A stretch of 64,000 nt of DNA, taken from Nitrosomonas sp. Lineage in GTDB: Bacteria > Pseudomonadota > Gammaproteobacteria > Burkholderiales > Nitrosomonadaceae. A program made the translations under genes and the position numbers. Shown here in pieces: positions 40,607 through 48,107 of this stretch. Within the stretch, counting starts at the first letter, position 1, and every line of letters starts with the position of its first letter. The notes under the pieces were generated by a model. The model searched no databases. It saw only the letters and a program-made list of their open reading frames with translations, and was not told the origin of the DNA. The stretch covers positions 62,001 to 126,000 of the forward strand of contig JAHBZZ010000009.1 of the NCBI GenBank assembly GCA_019635215.1. The letters run 5' to 3'.

Positions 40607-41152
40607 TTAGATCTGCTTTTCTAAATATTCGATAGTCAAATTTGCCACCTTTGGCACACCTATTCTCAACTGCAATGGATAAGCCTGCTGACCACCGGCG
40701 CGCTGATAACCGCGGCGCAGGTAAAAAGCAACAAGCTCCGCGCGTTGTGAAACAACAAACATGCGGATTCTGTCTGCAACAAATTGATGTTTAGCTATGA
40801 TTTCTGCTTGCCACAGGATATATCCGCCGACACCCTGATCCTGAAAATCAGGATGCACTGAGAAAAAACCAAGGTAGACATGATGTTGCTCTTTCGCGAG
40901 GTAAACACAAGCAATAAGCCGTTGCCGCTGATACACAATATAAAACCGAGCACCGGGTTTTTCCATCGCAGTGACAATTTCACTGAGAGTAGTTCGGTCA
41001 CCGTCAATAATATCCGTCTCTCGAGTCCATCCACGATCACCGCGGTAAGCCAAGTTCACTAGATCACAGATATCCTGACAGTGTTCGGAAGTAGCCTGCA
41101 TAAGCGTGAATTGAGACAAAAATGCTGACGCACCAATAACATCGCGCTTCAT
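40607..41152 (-). CDS. GNAT family N-acetyltransferase
   Basis: A 181-residue acetyl-CoA-dependent transferase. The acetyl-CoA-binding motif A is FFSVHPDFQDQGVGGYILWQAE (about 95-116; Q-x-x-G-V-G), followed by motif B near FYLRRGYQRAGG (about 144-155). The substrate is not known. It is separated from the thiolase by 126 bases and from the SirB2-like gene by 26 bases. Confidence 0.88.
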   Translation of the reverse strand: MKRDVIGASAFLSQFTLMQATSEHCQDICDLVNLAYRGDRGWTRETDIIDGDRTTLSEIVTAMEKPGARFYIVYQRQRLIACVYLAKEQHHVYLGFFSVHPDFQDQGVGGYILWQAEIIAKHQFVADRIRMFVVSQRAELVAFYLRRGYQRAGGQQAYPLQLRIGVPKVANLTIEYLEKQI

Positions 41153-41178
41153 AGCTGCCGGAAATCGGTATGAACTAA

Positions 41179-41562
41179 CTACAACAAATTCAGAACAGGG
41201 CTTTTAGTGATTGCTACCGCTACGATATACACAAATACGCACTGTGCGGCAATCCAGGCATTAATGCGTACCTGTCGCGTTTTACCGAAACGCATCGCAA
41301 CCATACCCAGACCGATATAAACCAACAAACCCGAAATCTTAGCAGCAAGCCAAGGATTATTCATCGGAGTTTGATGACTTTTATAAGCCAGTGCAATCGC
41401 GCTGGCCAACAGAACGGTATCGACGACATGCGGCAGGATCTTGACCCAGCGCTGATGCAGAATTGGCGATTCCCTGATCAACCATACACCGCGTATAAAG
41501 AAAAACAGAAAACTCGTGATTACACAGCTGACATGAATCATTTTAATCAATGTATAGCTCAT
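41179..41562 (-). CDS. SirB2 family membrane protein
   Basis: A 127-residue protein with four membrane helices (about 5-25, 45-62, 72-90, 100-120) and the SirB2 pattern of HVSCVITSFLFFFIRGVWL and LPHVVDTVLLASAIAL. Despite the historic name (invasion gene regulator), function is unknown. It follows a second small membrane gene with almost no gap, so the two are one unit. Confidence 0.85.
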   Translation of the reverse strand: MSYTLIKMIHVSCVITSFLFFFIRGVWLIRESPILHQRWVKILPHVVDTVLLASAIALAYKSHQTPMNNPWLAAKISGLLVYIGLGMVAMRFGKTRQVRINAWIAAQCVFVYIVAVAITKSPVLNLL

Positions 41563-41565
41563 CAA

Positions 41566-42048
41566 TCACCCCCCGGGAATCAACCATCCATGACTACCGG
41601 CAACTGCACCAGCGATAGTGATCAAACTCAGAATGAGCAACCCCAAATGCTTACGCTGGATGTCTAGAAATGTCTGAGCGGTAATATTTTGCGGTAGCGG
41701 TGTTTTTGTCTGTTTTCTGGATTTAGGCTCAGCGATAAAAAGCATAAAAGTAAATAGCAGCCAAATCAGTACCATGGTATGCATCCACCAGTATTGCCAC
41801 TGGATAAAACGATGCCACGCATCAAGAATGAAAGTCATGTAGAAACCGCTCAAACCAACGAGCAATGTAGTCAAGCGTGCCTGCGCGGCAAAGCGCCGCC
41901 GGAAATTACTAAAAAAAACCATCGCCTCTTTAGGCGATGCCATTTGCTTTAATACAGGAAGCAATACAAGTGTAACCATCGCTACACCACCAATCCAGAG
42001 TACCACACTCAAAACATGCACTACTCTGGCAAAAACAAAATCATCCAT
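41566..42048 (-). CDS. CopD-like/DUF2269-like membrane protein
   Basis: A 160-residue protein with four membrane helices (about 6-28, 55-72, 85-105, 132-152). It begins DDFVFARVVHVLSVVLWIGGVAMV, with the conserved H-x(7)-G motif of small CopD-like membrane proteins. It may bind heme or a metal through such His residues but that is not shown. Three bases separate it from the SirB2-like gene. Confidence 0.75.
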   Translation of the reverse strand: MDDFVFARVVHVLSVVLWIGGVAMVTLVLLPVLKQMASPKEAMVFFSNFRRRFAAQARLTTLLVGLSGFYMTFILDAWHRFIQWQYWWMHTMVLIWLLFTFMLFIAEPKSRKQTKTPLPQNITAQTFLDIQRKHLGLLILSLITIAGAVAGSHGWLIPGG

Positions 42049-42067
42049 TGCTTTTTATATATTGTTT

Positions 42068-42433
42068 TTAATCCGATACAGCCTCGTCTTCATTACCAGC
42101 CCAGCTCACCGCTTCATCGAAGTCTTCAAAAACGATCACCTGTGCATCGGTGAACAGATTAGAAACCCATGCACTCCATACCTGCCACTGGTCATTGGTA
42201 ACAACGGCGATATGACTGAAATCATTGCCATGTTCGCGCATAAACTTCAGATCTTCCCACGCGACATCCACAGTATAATCAATCATATCACGCAAGTCTA
42301 TGACAACATTGACCTTTCCGCTAATGTGTGATTGATAGACAACCTCGCCTTCAAACTGTTTATAGTCGGCTAATGTAAATTCACTGATCACGGCAACAAC
42401 GATCAGATTATCTTGTTTTTCTATGGTAATCAT
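42068..42433 (-). CDS. SpoIIAA-like (STAS/SEC14-like) protein
   Basis: A 121-residue soluble protein of the SpoIIAA-like group: FTLADYKQFEGEV (about 19-31), VNVVIDLRDMIDYTVDVAWEDLKF (about 41-64), HIAVVTNDQWQVWSAW (about 73-88) and the acidic C-terminus VIVFEDFDEAVSWA. The fold resembles anti-sigma antagonists but without the phosphorylated Ser context, so a regulatory role is only possible. It ends 19 bases upstream of the CopD-like gene. Confidence 0.82.
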   Translation of the reverse strand: MITIEKQDNLIVVAVISEFTLADYKQFEGEVVYQSHISGKVNVVIDLRDMIDYTVDVAWEDLKFMREHGNDFSHIAVVTNDQWQVWSAWVSNLFTDAQVIVFEDFDEAVSWAGNEDEAVSD

Positions 42434-42597
42434 GATTTCACCTTTATTGATAATAGAGTTATCATAGGCAAATAAATGAAATGGTGCAAATGTTGCTTAG
42501 GTTTACTGCCGATCGTATATGCTCCGCTTACCTTGGGAGCCTAAATTAATTCTATATCAAATCAAACGACAATCTAAGAATAATCCGCACTGCAAAA

Positions 42598-43455
42598 TTA
42601 TTTCCGGGCAGCTACAAACAACTTGTAATTCAGGATGCCACTCATAGCGCCGCCCAGAACAATCAACACCATACCCAGCCAAGCAACCGGCGGTAGGATT
42701 TCGTTCCAGATCAATACACCCCAGATGCCTGCAAACAAAACCGTACTATATCCCAATGCACTGACCACCAATGTTGTTCCAGTACGGTAAGCACGCGTCA
42801 TTGCCAGTTGTGCCAGTGTTGCTGTAATACCGATACCAATCAGCAAATGTATATTATGCTGTGTAACCGGATTCAATGTAGTAAGCAACAACCAAATACC
42901 TGTAATTACCGTACTGATCACCGTAAAATAAAAAACCACACGCCATTCCGATTCGCCGAGATTACCGAGCTGTTTGACGTTCATGTAGGCAATTGCAGCA
43001 AAGAAACCCGAAGCCAATCCAAGCAGTGCAGTCATCCACTGATCATCATGCAACGTCGGGCGCAGCAGAAAAATCACTCCACAAAACCCGGTAACCAGCG
43101 CAAGAGCCATCGGCCAGTGCAATTTCTCTTTAAAAATCAGAGTGGAGAACAACGCCATAAACAACGGCCAAGTATAATTCAGAGAAATAGCAGTAGCCAA
43201 GGGCAGTTCTATAATGCAGTAAAAAAACATCAGCAGACTGCCTAATCCAGTCAACCCGCGACTACAGTGAGTTTTCCAGTGATCCGTACGCAAGGTGAGA
43301 CGGCAATAACGAATGGCAAACCAGGTTATCGCAACACCCATCAAAGAACGATAAAAAACCAATTCTATGGCGGAGAAATGCGCTGCGCTGAGTTTTACCA
43401 GTACCCCCATACAGGCAAACAGAAACGCAGCGACCAACATCCAAAGTGAACGCAT
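42598..43455 (-). CDS. EamA/DMT family transporter
   Basis: A 285-residue inner-membrane protein with ten helices in two EamA repeats (about 3-135 and 148-280). The AYTWPLFMALFSTLIFKEKLHWP-type segment (here LNYTWPLFMALFSTLIFKEKL, about 92-112) and the later STVLFAGIWGVLIWNEIL are typical drug/metabolite exporters. The substrate cannot be read from the sequence. It starts 27 bases downstream of the Rieske oxygenase stop. Confidence 0.9.
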   Translation of the reverse strand: MRSLWMLVAAFLFACMGVLVKLSAAHFSAIELVFYRSLMGVAITWFAIRYCRLTLRTDHWKTHCSRGLTGLGSLLMFFYCIIELPLATAISLNYTWPLFMALFSTLIFKEKLHWPMALALVTGFCGVIFLLRPTLHDDQWMTALLGLASGFFAAIAYMNVKQLGNLGESEWRVVFYFTVISTVITGIWLLLTTLNPVTQHNIHLLIGIGITATLAQLAMTRAYRTGTTLVVSALGYSTVLFAGIWGVLIWNEILPPVAWLGMVLIVLGGAMSGILNYKLFVAARK

Positions 43456-43481
43456 AAAAAACCGGACAAGAAAAAATACAA

Positions 43482-44597
43482 CTAGACGGATTGTAAATGC
43501 GGTTCTATTTCGCGCCGCAGGAATTGATGAAAATGAGCCATACCGGCCTCCATCGGCATCTGATACGGGCCTGTTTCATTGATGGATTGATCATACAAAG
43601 CGCGCCGCCCTTCTGTCATACGTATGCAGATTTCCCTGTCTTCAGCCGCCGTCTCTATATATGCAGCCTGCTCGGCTTCGACAAACTCACGTTCAAACAG
43701 CACGATTTCTTCGGGGTAATAAAATTCGACAACATTAATACAGCTTTCGACACCTGTCGGGACTATGGTACTGATAACCAAGGTATGCGGATACCATTCA
43801 AGCATGACATTCGGAAAATACAACAGCCATACTGCGCCATGAGGCGGCAATGTATTTTCATACCGCGCCAAAACCTGCTCCTGCCATTTTGCATAAATAG
43901 AAGTACCCGAACGTTGCAAATGGGCATTGTTGACACCGACAGCCTGCACGTTATACCAGTTTCCAAATTCCCAGGTAAGATCTGCGGTACTGACAAAATT
44001 TCCAAGGCCGGGATGGAAAGGATCGACATGGTAATCTTCCAGATAGACCTCAATAAACGTTTTCCAGTTGCAACTATAGTAATCAATCTGAACCCGATCA
44101 AACAGGTACCCTGAAAAATCGAAATCCTTAAGTGCACCAAAATGAGCCATATCCTTGGCAACTGAGCGTTTTCCATTGAACAGCAAACCGTTCCAGCTTT
44201 GCAGTGGTGTTTTATCCAGATGGATGCAAGGATTCCGATCAAAATGAGGTGCACCAAGCAATGTACCGTCCAATGCATAGGTCCAACGATGCAACGGGCA
44301 TACAATGCTCTTGGCATTACCTCTGCCTTCAAGGATACGAGCCTGGCGATGACGACAGATATTGGAAACCAGCTCTATTCCGTGTTCGTTGCGCACCAAG
44401 ACTTTTGCGCTTTTCAGCCATTCCAGTACATAATAATCCCCGATTTCAGGTACCATGACCTCATGACCGATATAACCCGGACCTTGATCAAACAACACTT
44501 TCTTTTCGATTTCCAGTATTCCTGGATTAAGATACCAGTCAATCGGTAATTGGATTGATGTTTTCGCCAGTTTTGAAATTTCAACCAGATCAATCAT
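43482..44597 (-). CDS. Aromatic ring-hydroxylating oxygenase alpha subunit-like Rieske protein
   Basis: From ATG 44597 the protein has 371 residues; an earlier in-frame ATG at 44654 is possible. The Rieske [2Fe-2S] ligands are Cys81 and His83 (CRHRQ) and Cys100 and His103 (CPLHRW). The catalytic mononuclear iron site is EDYHVDPFHPGL (His190, His195). No reductase or beta subunit is next to it; single-component relatives act on choline-like, sterol or other non-aromatic substrates. Function is therefore not assigned. It forms a pair with the transporter downstream. Confidence 0.9.
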   Translation of the reverse strand: MIDLVEISKLAKTSIQLPIDWYLNPGILEIEKKVLFDQGPGYIGHEVMVPEIGDYYVLEWLKSAKVLVRNEHGIELVSNICRHRQARILEGRGNAKSIVCPLHRWTYALDGTLLGAPHFDRNPCIHLDKTPLQSWNGLLFNGKRSVAKDMAHFGALKDFDFSGYLFDRVQIDYYSCNWKTFIEVYLEDYHVDPFHPGLGNFVSTADLTWEFGNWYNVQAVGVNNAHLQRSGTSIYAKWQEQVLARYENTLPPHGAVWLLYFPNVMLEWYPHTLVISTIVPTGVESCINVVEFYYPEEIVLFEREFVEAEQAAYIETAAEDREICIRMTEGRRALYDQSINETGPYQMPMEAGMAHFHQFLRREIEPHLQSV

Positions 44598-45036
44598 GTT
44601 CAGTACTGTATTCCGTATTTCAATGATGCCGCAGATGATCAGTCGTCCAATCAAATAAAAAAGATATACTTTCCCAATTCACCTGGGTTTGTCTGTATTT
44701 TTCTAAAAGGAAAAGGCAATAACGACTAACGCTATAAGTATACAAGAAAAGAATTCGTAAGAATCATCCATCTGAAAAACGCCGATACGCACTTTAAGCA
44801 TCTGTTTCTTTGGAAACACTATAGATTGTCATCAAGAACGACGCAGCAATAAAATACCCTGCAGACCGCGGTTCTTTTCAAGACCAGACAAATCATTGAC
44901 CAAAGATAAACATCTTAAGAATATATTACAATATTGCTATACCGCTTTACAGATCATGCTTCAGAGAAGAAGCATGATCTGTATTTGCTATGACAGTTTT
45001 CATTTGCACAATTATACCTTTTTGGGAGTTTTATTG
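44598..45036. other. Divergent intergenic region of Rieske oxygenase and acyl carrier protein
   Basis: No gene seen. A candidate plus-strand promoter element TTGACC (near 44898) precedes AT-rich sequence, and a perfect hairpin stands at 44951-44980. Confidence 0.5.
44951..44980. promoter_or_regulatory. Perfect hairpin in the leader of the acyl carrier protein gene
   Basis: AGATCATGCTTC / GAAGCATGATCT, 12 paired bases around a 6-base loop (AGAGAA). It lies 56 bases upstream of the acyl carrier protein start, with TGACAGTTTT after it rather than a pure T-run. It could be an attenuator, an mRNA-stabilising hairpin or an operator. Confidence 0.6.
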
Positions 45037-45294
45037 ATGTCATTAATGGACGATGTTAAAAGAATACTTCGTGATACCCTAGCTCTCGATATCGAACGCG
45101 TTGAAAAACTCACCGCAACTTCACCATTACTAGGCAATATCATAGAGCTCGATTCAGTTGGCGTAGTTTCGGTGCTAACAGCCATTGAAGAAGAGTACGG
45201 CATCGTCGTGGAAGACGATGAAATTTCCGCAGACATTCTTAAAACCTTGGGAAGCCTGACAGAATTTATTGAGCATAAAATTGAGCAGAATTAA
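45037..45294 (+). CDS. Acyl carrier protein (stand-alone)
   Basis: An 85-residue carrier protein. The phosphopantetheine site is LDSVGVVS (Ser40), in helix II, preceded by PLLGNIIE. GGGAG ten bases upstream supports the ATG at 45037; the longer upstream frame has no ribosome site and crosses the hairpin. The sequence differs from the housekeeping AcpP (no DSLDxVE); it is of the specialised type used with acyl-ligases, sortase-linked or polyketide-like enzymes. No partner genes lie beside it. Confidence 0.9.
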   Translation: MSLMDDVKRILRDTLALDIERVEKLTATSPLLGNIIELDSVGVVSVLTAIEEEYGIVVEDDEISADILKTLGSLTEFIEHKIEQN

Positions 45295-45825
45295 GCAGCC
45301 TGACTTTCATAGCATCAAAAAACCGACAAAAAACTATTAGGGTCTGTTGGCATTTCACATAGGTAACCACAGATATTCACACACTATGGCCACTATAATA
45401 CGCTCAAAATTTCTCTTCGGCTTGTTGTGTCGCTACTGCCCAACACCGCCTTAGCCGGGGCATTCCCCACAAAATGCCGCTATCTATACAGACACCAATT
45501 CGTATCTACGTTACCCCTCAACGAGTTGTACTTTCTCGACATCACATCGTTATCTGTTCCCGTATACATTCATTATCATAGCTCTTTGTCTACAACATCA
45601 GACAGTCTGGCAATCAAGTCAGGTGCTGCAAAACAGTCATTGCATTGATTTCCCACCAGGGATTTCAAACTTAACCGCCAGATGAATCTTCACAGTATTA
45701 CCTGCACAGCTTTTGAGCCTCGGTCTGCAATTCCTGATCTGCCGCTCCAGCATCGTACTGATGCGCTTTAACATAGCCTGAGTTTCATCTCAGCAATAAA
45801 GGCTCTCCTTGTGCATAAATTGGTA
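45295..45825. other. Intergenic region with no recognised gene
   Basis: About 530 bases. It begins near 45340 with GGGTCTGTTGGCATTTCAC, which looks like an IS end, and contains no open frame that resembles a protein. Decayed mobile-element sequence is likely, but no family was identified. Confidence 0.35.
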
Positions 45826-46617
45826 TTACGGATTGTCTATCATTTCTTCAGCTTCAATCAATTGGAACTGATTGTCGCCGATATATTGCAGCTTCACCTT
45901 GTAATGGGTGTCAAAAGCCTTGACGCGCTGGATTGTGACTATCCCGGTTTCGGCAACAAAAGCCGCATTGTCGTCCAGAGAGGCGGCAGCAGAAACTGCA
46001 GATTCGAAATGTTCGGGTGCTAATCCACGATTGAGTACGATGGCAATCGGGGATGCGGCGATGGAAATTGACGTATCACTCTGTGGTGCAGATTCAAATA
46101 ATTTAAGCTGAATGCGATACGCACCGGGGCTTCCGTTCGGTGTATTGGATGCATCGAATATCCTGAAGCTCAAGTGTTCGTGCAGGCCGCCGCTGTTGTC
46201 AATTTCACCGATCACGCCAGCAGTTTCACTGACGCCGCCGGCACTAAATGAGATGGCATTGTCCAACGCATCGGTGATTTCGATTCTTTCGCCGTTGGGT
46301 ACAGTTTCGCGCCATTGTTCGCCGTCCCAGTACAGCAGCTGGCCGACAGGCTGAAAGCGCAACCAGTTACCGGACGTAAAGGTGCCTTTCTGAATATTCA
46401 CATCAACGCCGGGGTCGTCGGTAACGAACGAGCCACCGCTGAGATCGCCGAAATCAGTTTCAAACAATGTGCTGTTAACAAAAATTTCCGCGCCGATGCG
46501 CCACGGTTGTATATCTTCAGTGTGCAGTTCGTGATCATCGTCTCCTGCCGCGATTACAGTTGAAGTCAATAGACTGAATGCCGCGGTTATAAAGATAAGT
46601 ATTGATTGTTTGAACAT
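45826..46617 (-). CDS. Secreted protein, short member of a receptor-linked pair
   Basis: A 263-residue protein with a signal peptide (cleavage after VIA, about residue 23) followed by an acidic His-containing segment (GDDDHELHTEDIQPW). It is clearly related to the 455-residue neighbour: FGDLSGGSF (cf. FRDLTGGDF), GQLLYWDG (cf. GQLRYWDP), LHEHLSFRIFD (cf. LHTHLSFFLEN), GAYRIQLKL (cf. GAYLIEMQL) and an aligned C-terminal beta segment. Similar proteins occur in other bacteria near zinc-regulated TonB receptors (all3515-type, from memory). A zinc-capture role is inferred from context and the conserved H-x-H motif. Confidence 0.8.
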   Translation of the reverse strand: MFKQSILIFITAAFSLLTSTVIAAGDDDHELHTEDIQPWRIGAEIFVNSTLFETDFGDLSGGSFVTDDPGVDVNIQKGTFTSGNWLRFQPVGQLLYWDGEQWRETVPNGERIEITDALDNAISFSAGGVSETAGVIGEIDNSGGLHEHLSFRIFDASNTPNGSPGAYRIQLKLFESAPQSDTSISIAASPIAIVLNRGLAPEHFESAVSAAASLDDNAAFVAETGIVTIQRVKAFDTHYKVKLQYIGDNQFQLIEAEEMIDNP

Positions 46618-46705
46618 GTTTTATCCTCTTTAGTAGGTTGTCGTCATAGTATCCATGTGCCGCAATATTGACTCATACATTCCAGACACTGCCAGTCCAT
46701 TGTTG

Positions 46706-48073
46706 TCAGTCCGTCGGAATTGATAATGTATTAATTGCCTCCAGGTGCGTTATCAGAAATGTTGAATCTCCTGTGCGTTTCATATGGATCCGGTAGGATT
46801 CTCCATCGATAAAAACCGCGGGAATTTCAAGTGTACCGGTCGCTGCGTCATACTGCGCCGGTGTTGCGTAGCGGGAATTGTCAGCTTGTAAAGTAATCAA
46901 AGTGAACGAATGATCATCCTGCTTTTGCAGTTGTGCACGGTAATGTCCGCCGTCCGCATATATATCGTTCAGACTTAAAATGCCCGAAGCTCGATCGTAA
47001 ACGGCAGCCACGTTTAATGCCGTTGCTGGCGCTTCAACCGGAATATTGCAAAGCCTCAACGTACATAATGTTTTTGCCAGCAGTGCATCGGCGCGCGTGA
47101 TGAAACCATCTCCGTCGACATCGAAGGCGGCATTCGCCGTATTTAATGCTTCGCTGTTCTGTGCGGCTAAAAGAATCAGTGCGACATCAATTCGGTCAAC
47201 ATCGCCATCCAGATCCACATCACCGGGAATCGATACTGGAAGCTCAGGTTGCCGTGGCAGTTCATTGCTTACCGGATCACCTGTCAGTGCACTTAAAGCG
47301 GCGCCGAATTCGCTGGGCTGGAGTCCCGCATTCAGCAGGACCAGAAACGGATCCGACGGAAAGAATCGTGCATTGGAAATCAGTTGCATTTCAATTAAAT
47401 ATGCACCACTCGGCCCACCGGCTTCACCCAGCGGGTTTTCCAGGAAAAAGCTCAAGTGCGTATGCAAAATACCGGTGGTGCTGGTGATGTCGACAACCAA
47501 TTCAGGATTGCCCTGTATGCCGTTGCCCGTAAAAATAGTGCTGCCGTCAATGCCGAGGATGTTTTCACTGAAACAGAGCAATTGTCCGGCACACTGGGAA
47601 AAGTCGCTGAGTATCTCGGCACTGGCTTCGAGTCCGCCGAATAATCGGATTTGCACGTCCGGCGGCGCATCATTCCAGGCGGATGTTGCCGGATCCCAGT
47701 ATCTCAGTTGACCTAATGCACGGTAACTGAGCAGTTCATTAGGCAGCAGCGCAGCGTGCACGGACTGGAAACCCGGGTTCCGGGTACCGAAATCACCACC
47801 GGTCAGATCGCGGAAATCGGCTGGAAAAATGAGTTTGTTTGTCGTCGCTTCGACCGGCAATGTACCTGCCGGCAGACCCAATGCTTCAGTCAAACCGCCC
47901 AGATTACAACCGACTGCGCCGGTCGTGCGGCAATATCCGGCAAATAAGGCATTGCCCTGCCCCCAGACTTCGATATCCAGATGCTGTGCAAAAACAGACT
48001 GGCCTGTCAGCAGAGTAGCGAACAGCAGATTACGGGAGTAACCGGTTTTGCGGGACAGTATGGATAGTTTCAT
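46706..48073 (-). CDS. Secreted protein, long member of a receptor-linked pair, with EF-hand/dockerin-like repeat
   Basis: A 455-residue secreted protein (signal peptide about 1-29, cleavage after VFA). Residues about 35-270 correspond to the short paralogue, including DLTGGDFGTRNPGF and LHTHLSFFLEN. It adds a dockerin-like calcium-binding module, DVDLDGDVDRIDVALIL (near 285) and AFDVDGDGFITRADALL (near 320), then a repeated C-terminal beta part. It lies 34 bases after the TonB receptor gene, so it is co-transcribed. Extra cysteines (near 48, 55, 160, 167) may form disulfides in the periplasm or outside. Confidence 0.85.
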   Translation of the reverse strand: MKLSILSRKTGYSRNLLFATLLTGQSVFAQHLDIEVWGQGNALFAGYCRTTGAVGCNLGGLTEALGLPAGTLPVEATTNKLIFPADFRDLTGGDFGTRNPGFQSVHAALLPNELLSYRALGQLRYWDPATSAWNDAPPDVQIRLFGGLEASAEILSDFSQCAGQLLCFSENILGIDGSTIFTGNGIQGNPELVVDITSTTGILHTHLSFFLENPLGEAGGPSGAYLIEMQLISNARFFPSDPFLVLLNAGLQPSEFGAALSALTGDPVSNELPRQPELPVSIPGDVDLDGDVDRIDVALILLAAQNSEALNTANAAFDVDGDGFITRADALLAKTLCTLRLCNIPVEAPATALNVAAVYDRASGILSLNDIYADGGHYRAQLQKQDDHSFTLITLQADNSRYATPAQYDAATGTLEIPAVFIDGESYRIHMKRTGDSTFLITHLEAINTLSIPTD

Positions 48074-48107
48074 GGATTTTATGGGTTATGAGGATTGCAG
48101 GGCAGTA

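Noticed and set aside
45427-45648. A 73-codon frame in the gap after the acyl carrier protein gene
   Set aside because: Not protein-like, and the surrounding sequence looks like decayed mobile-element DNA.
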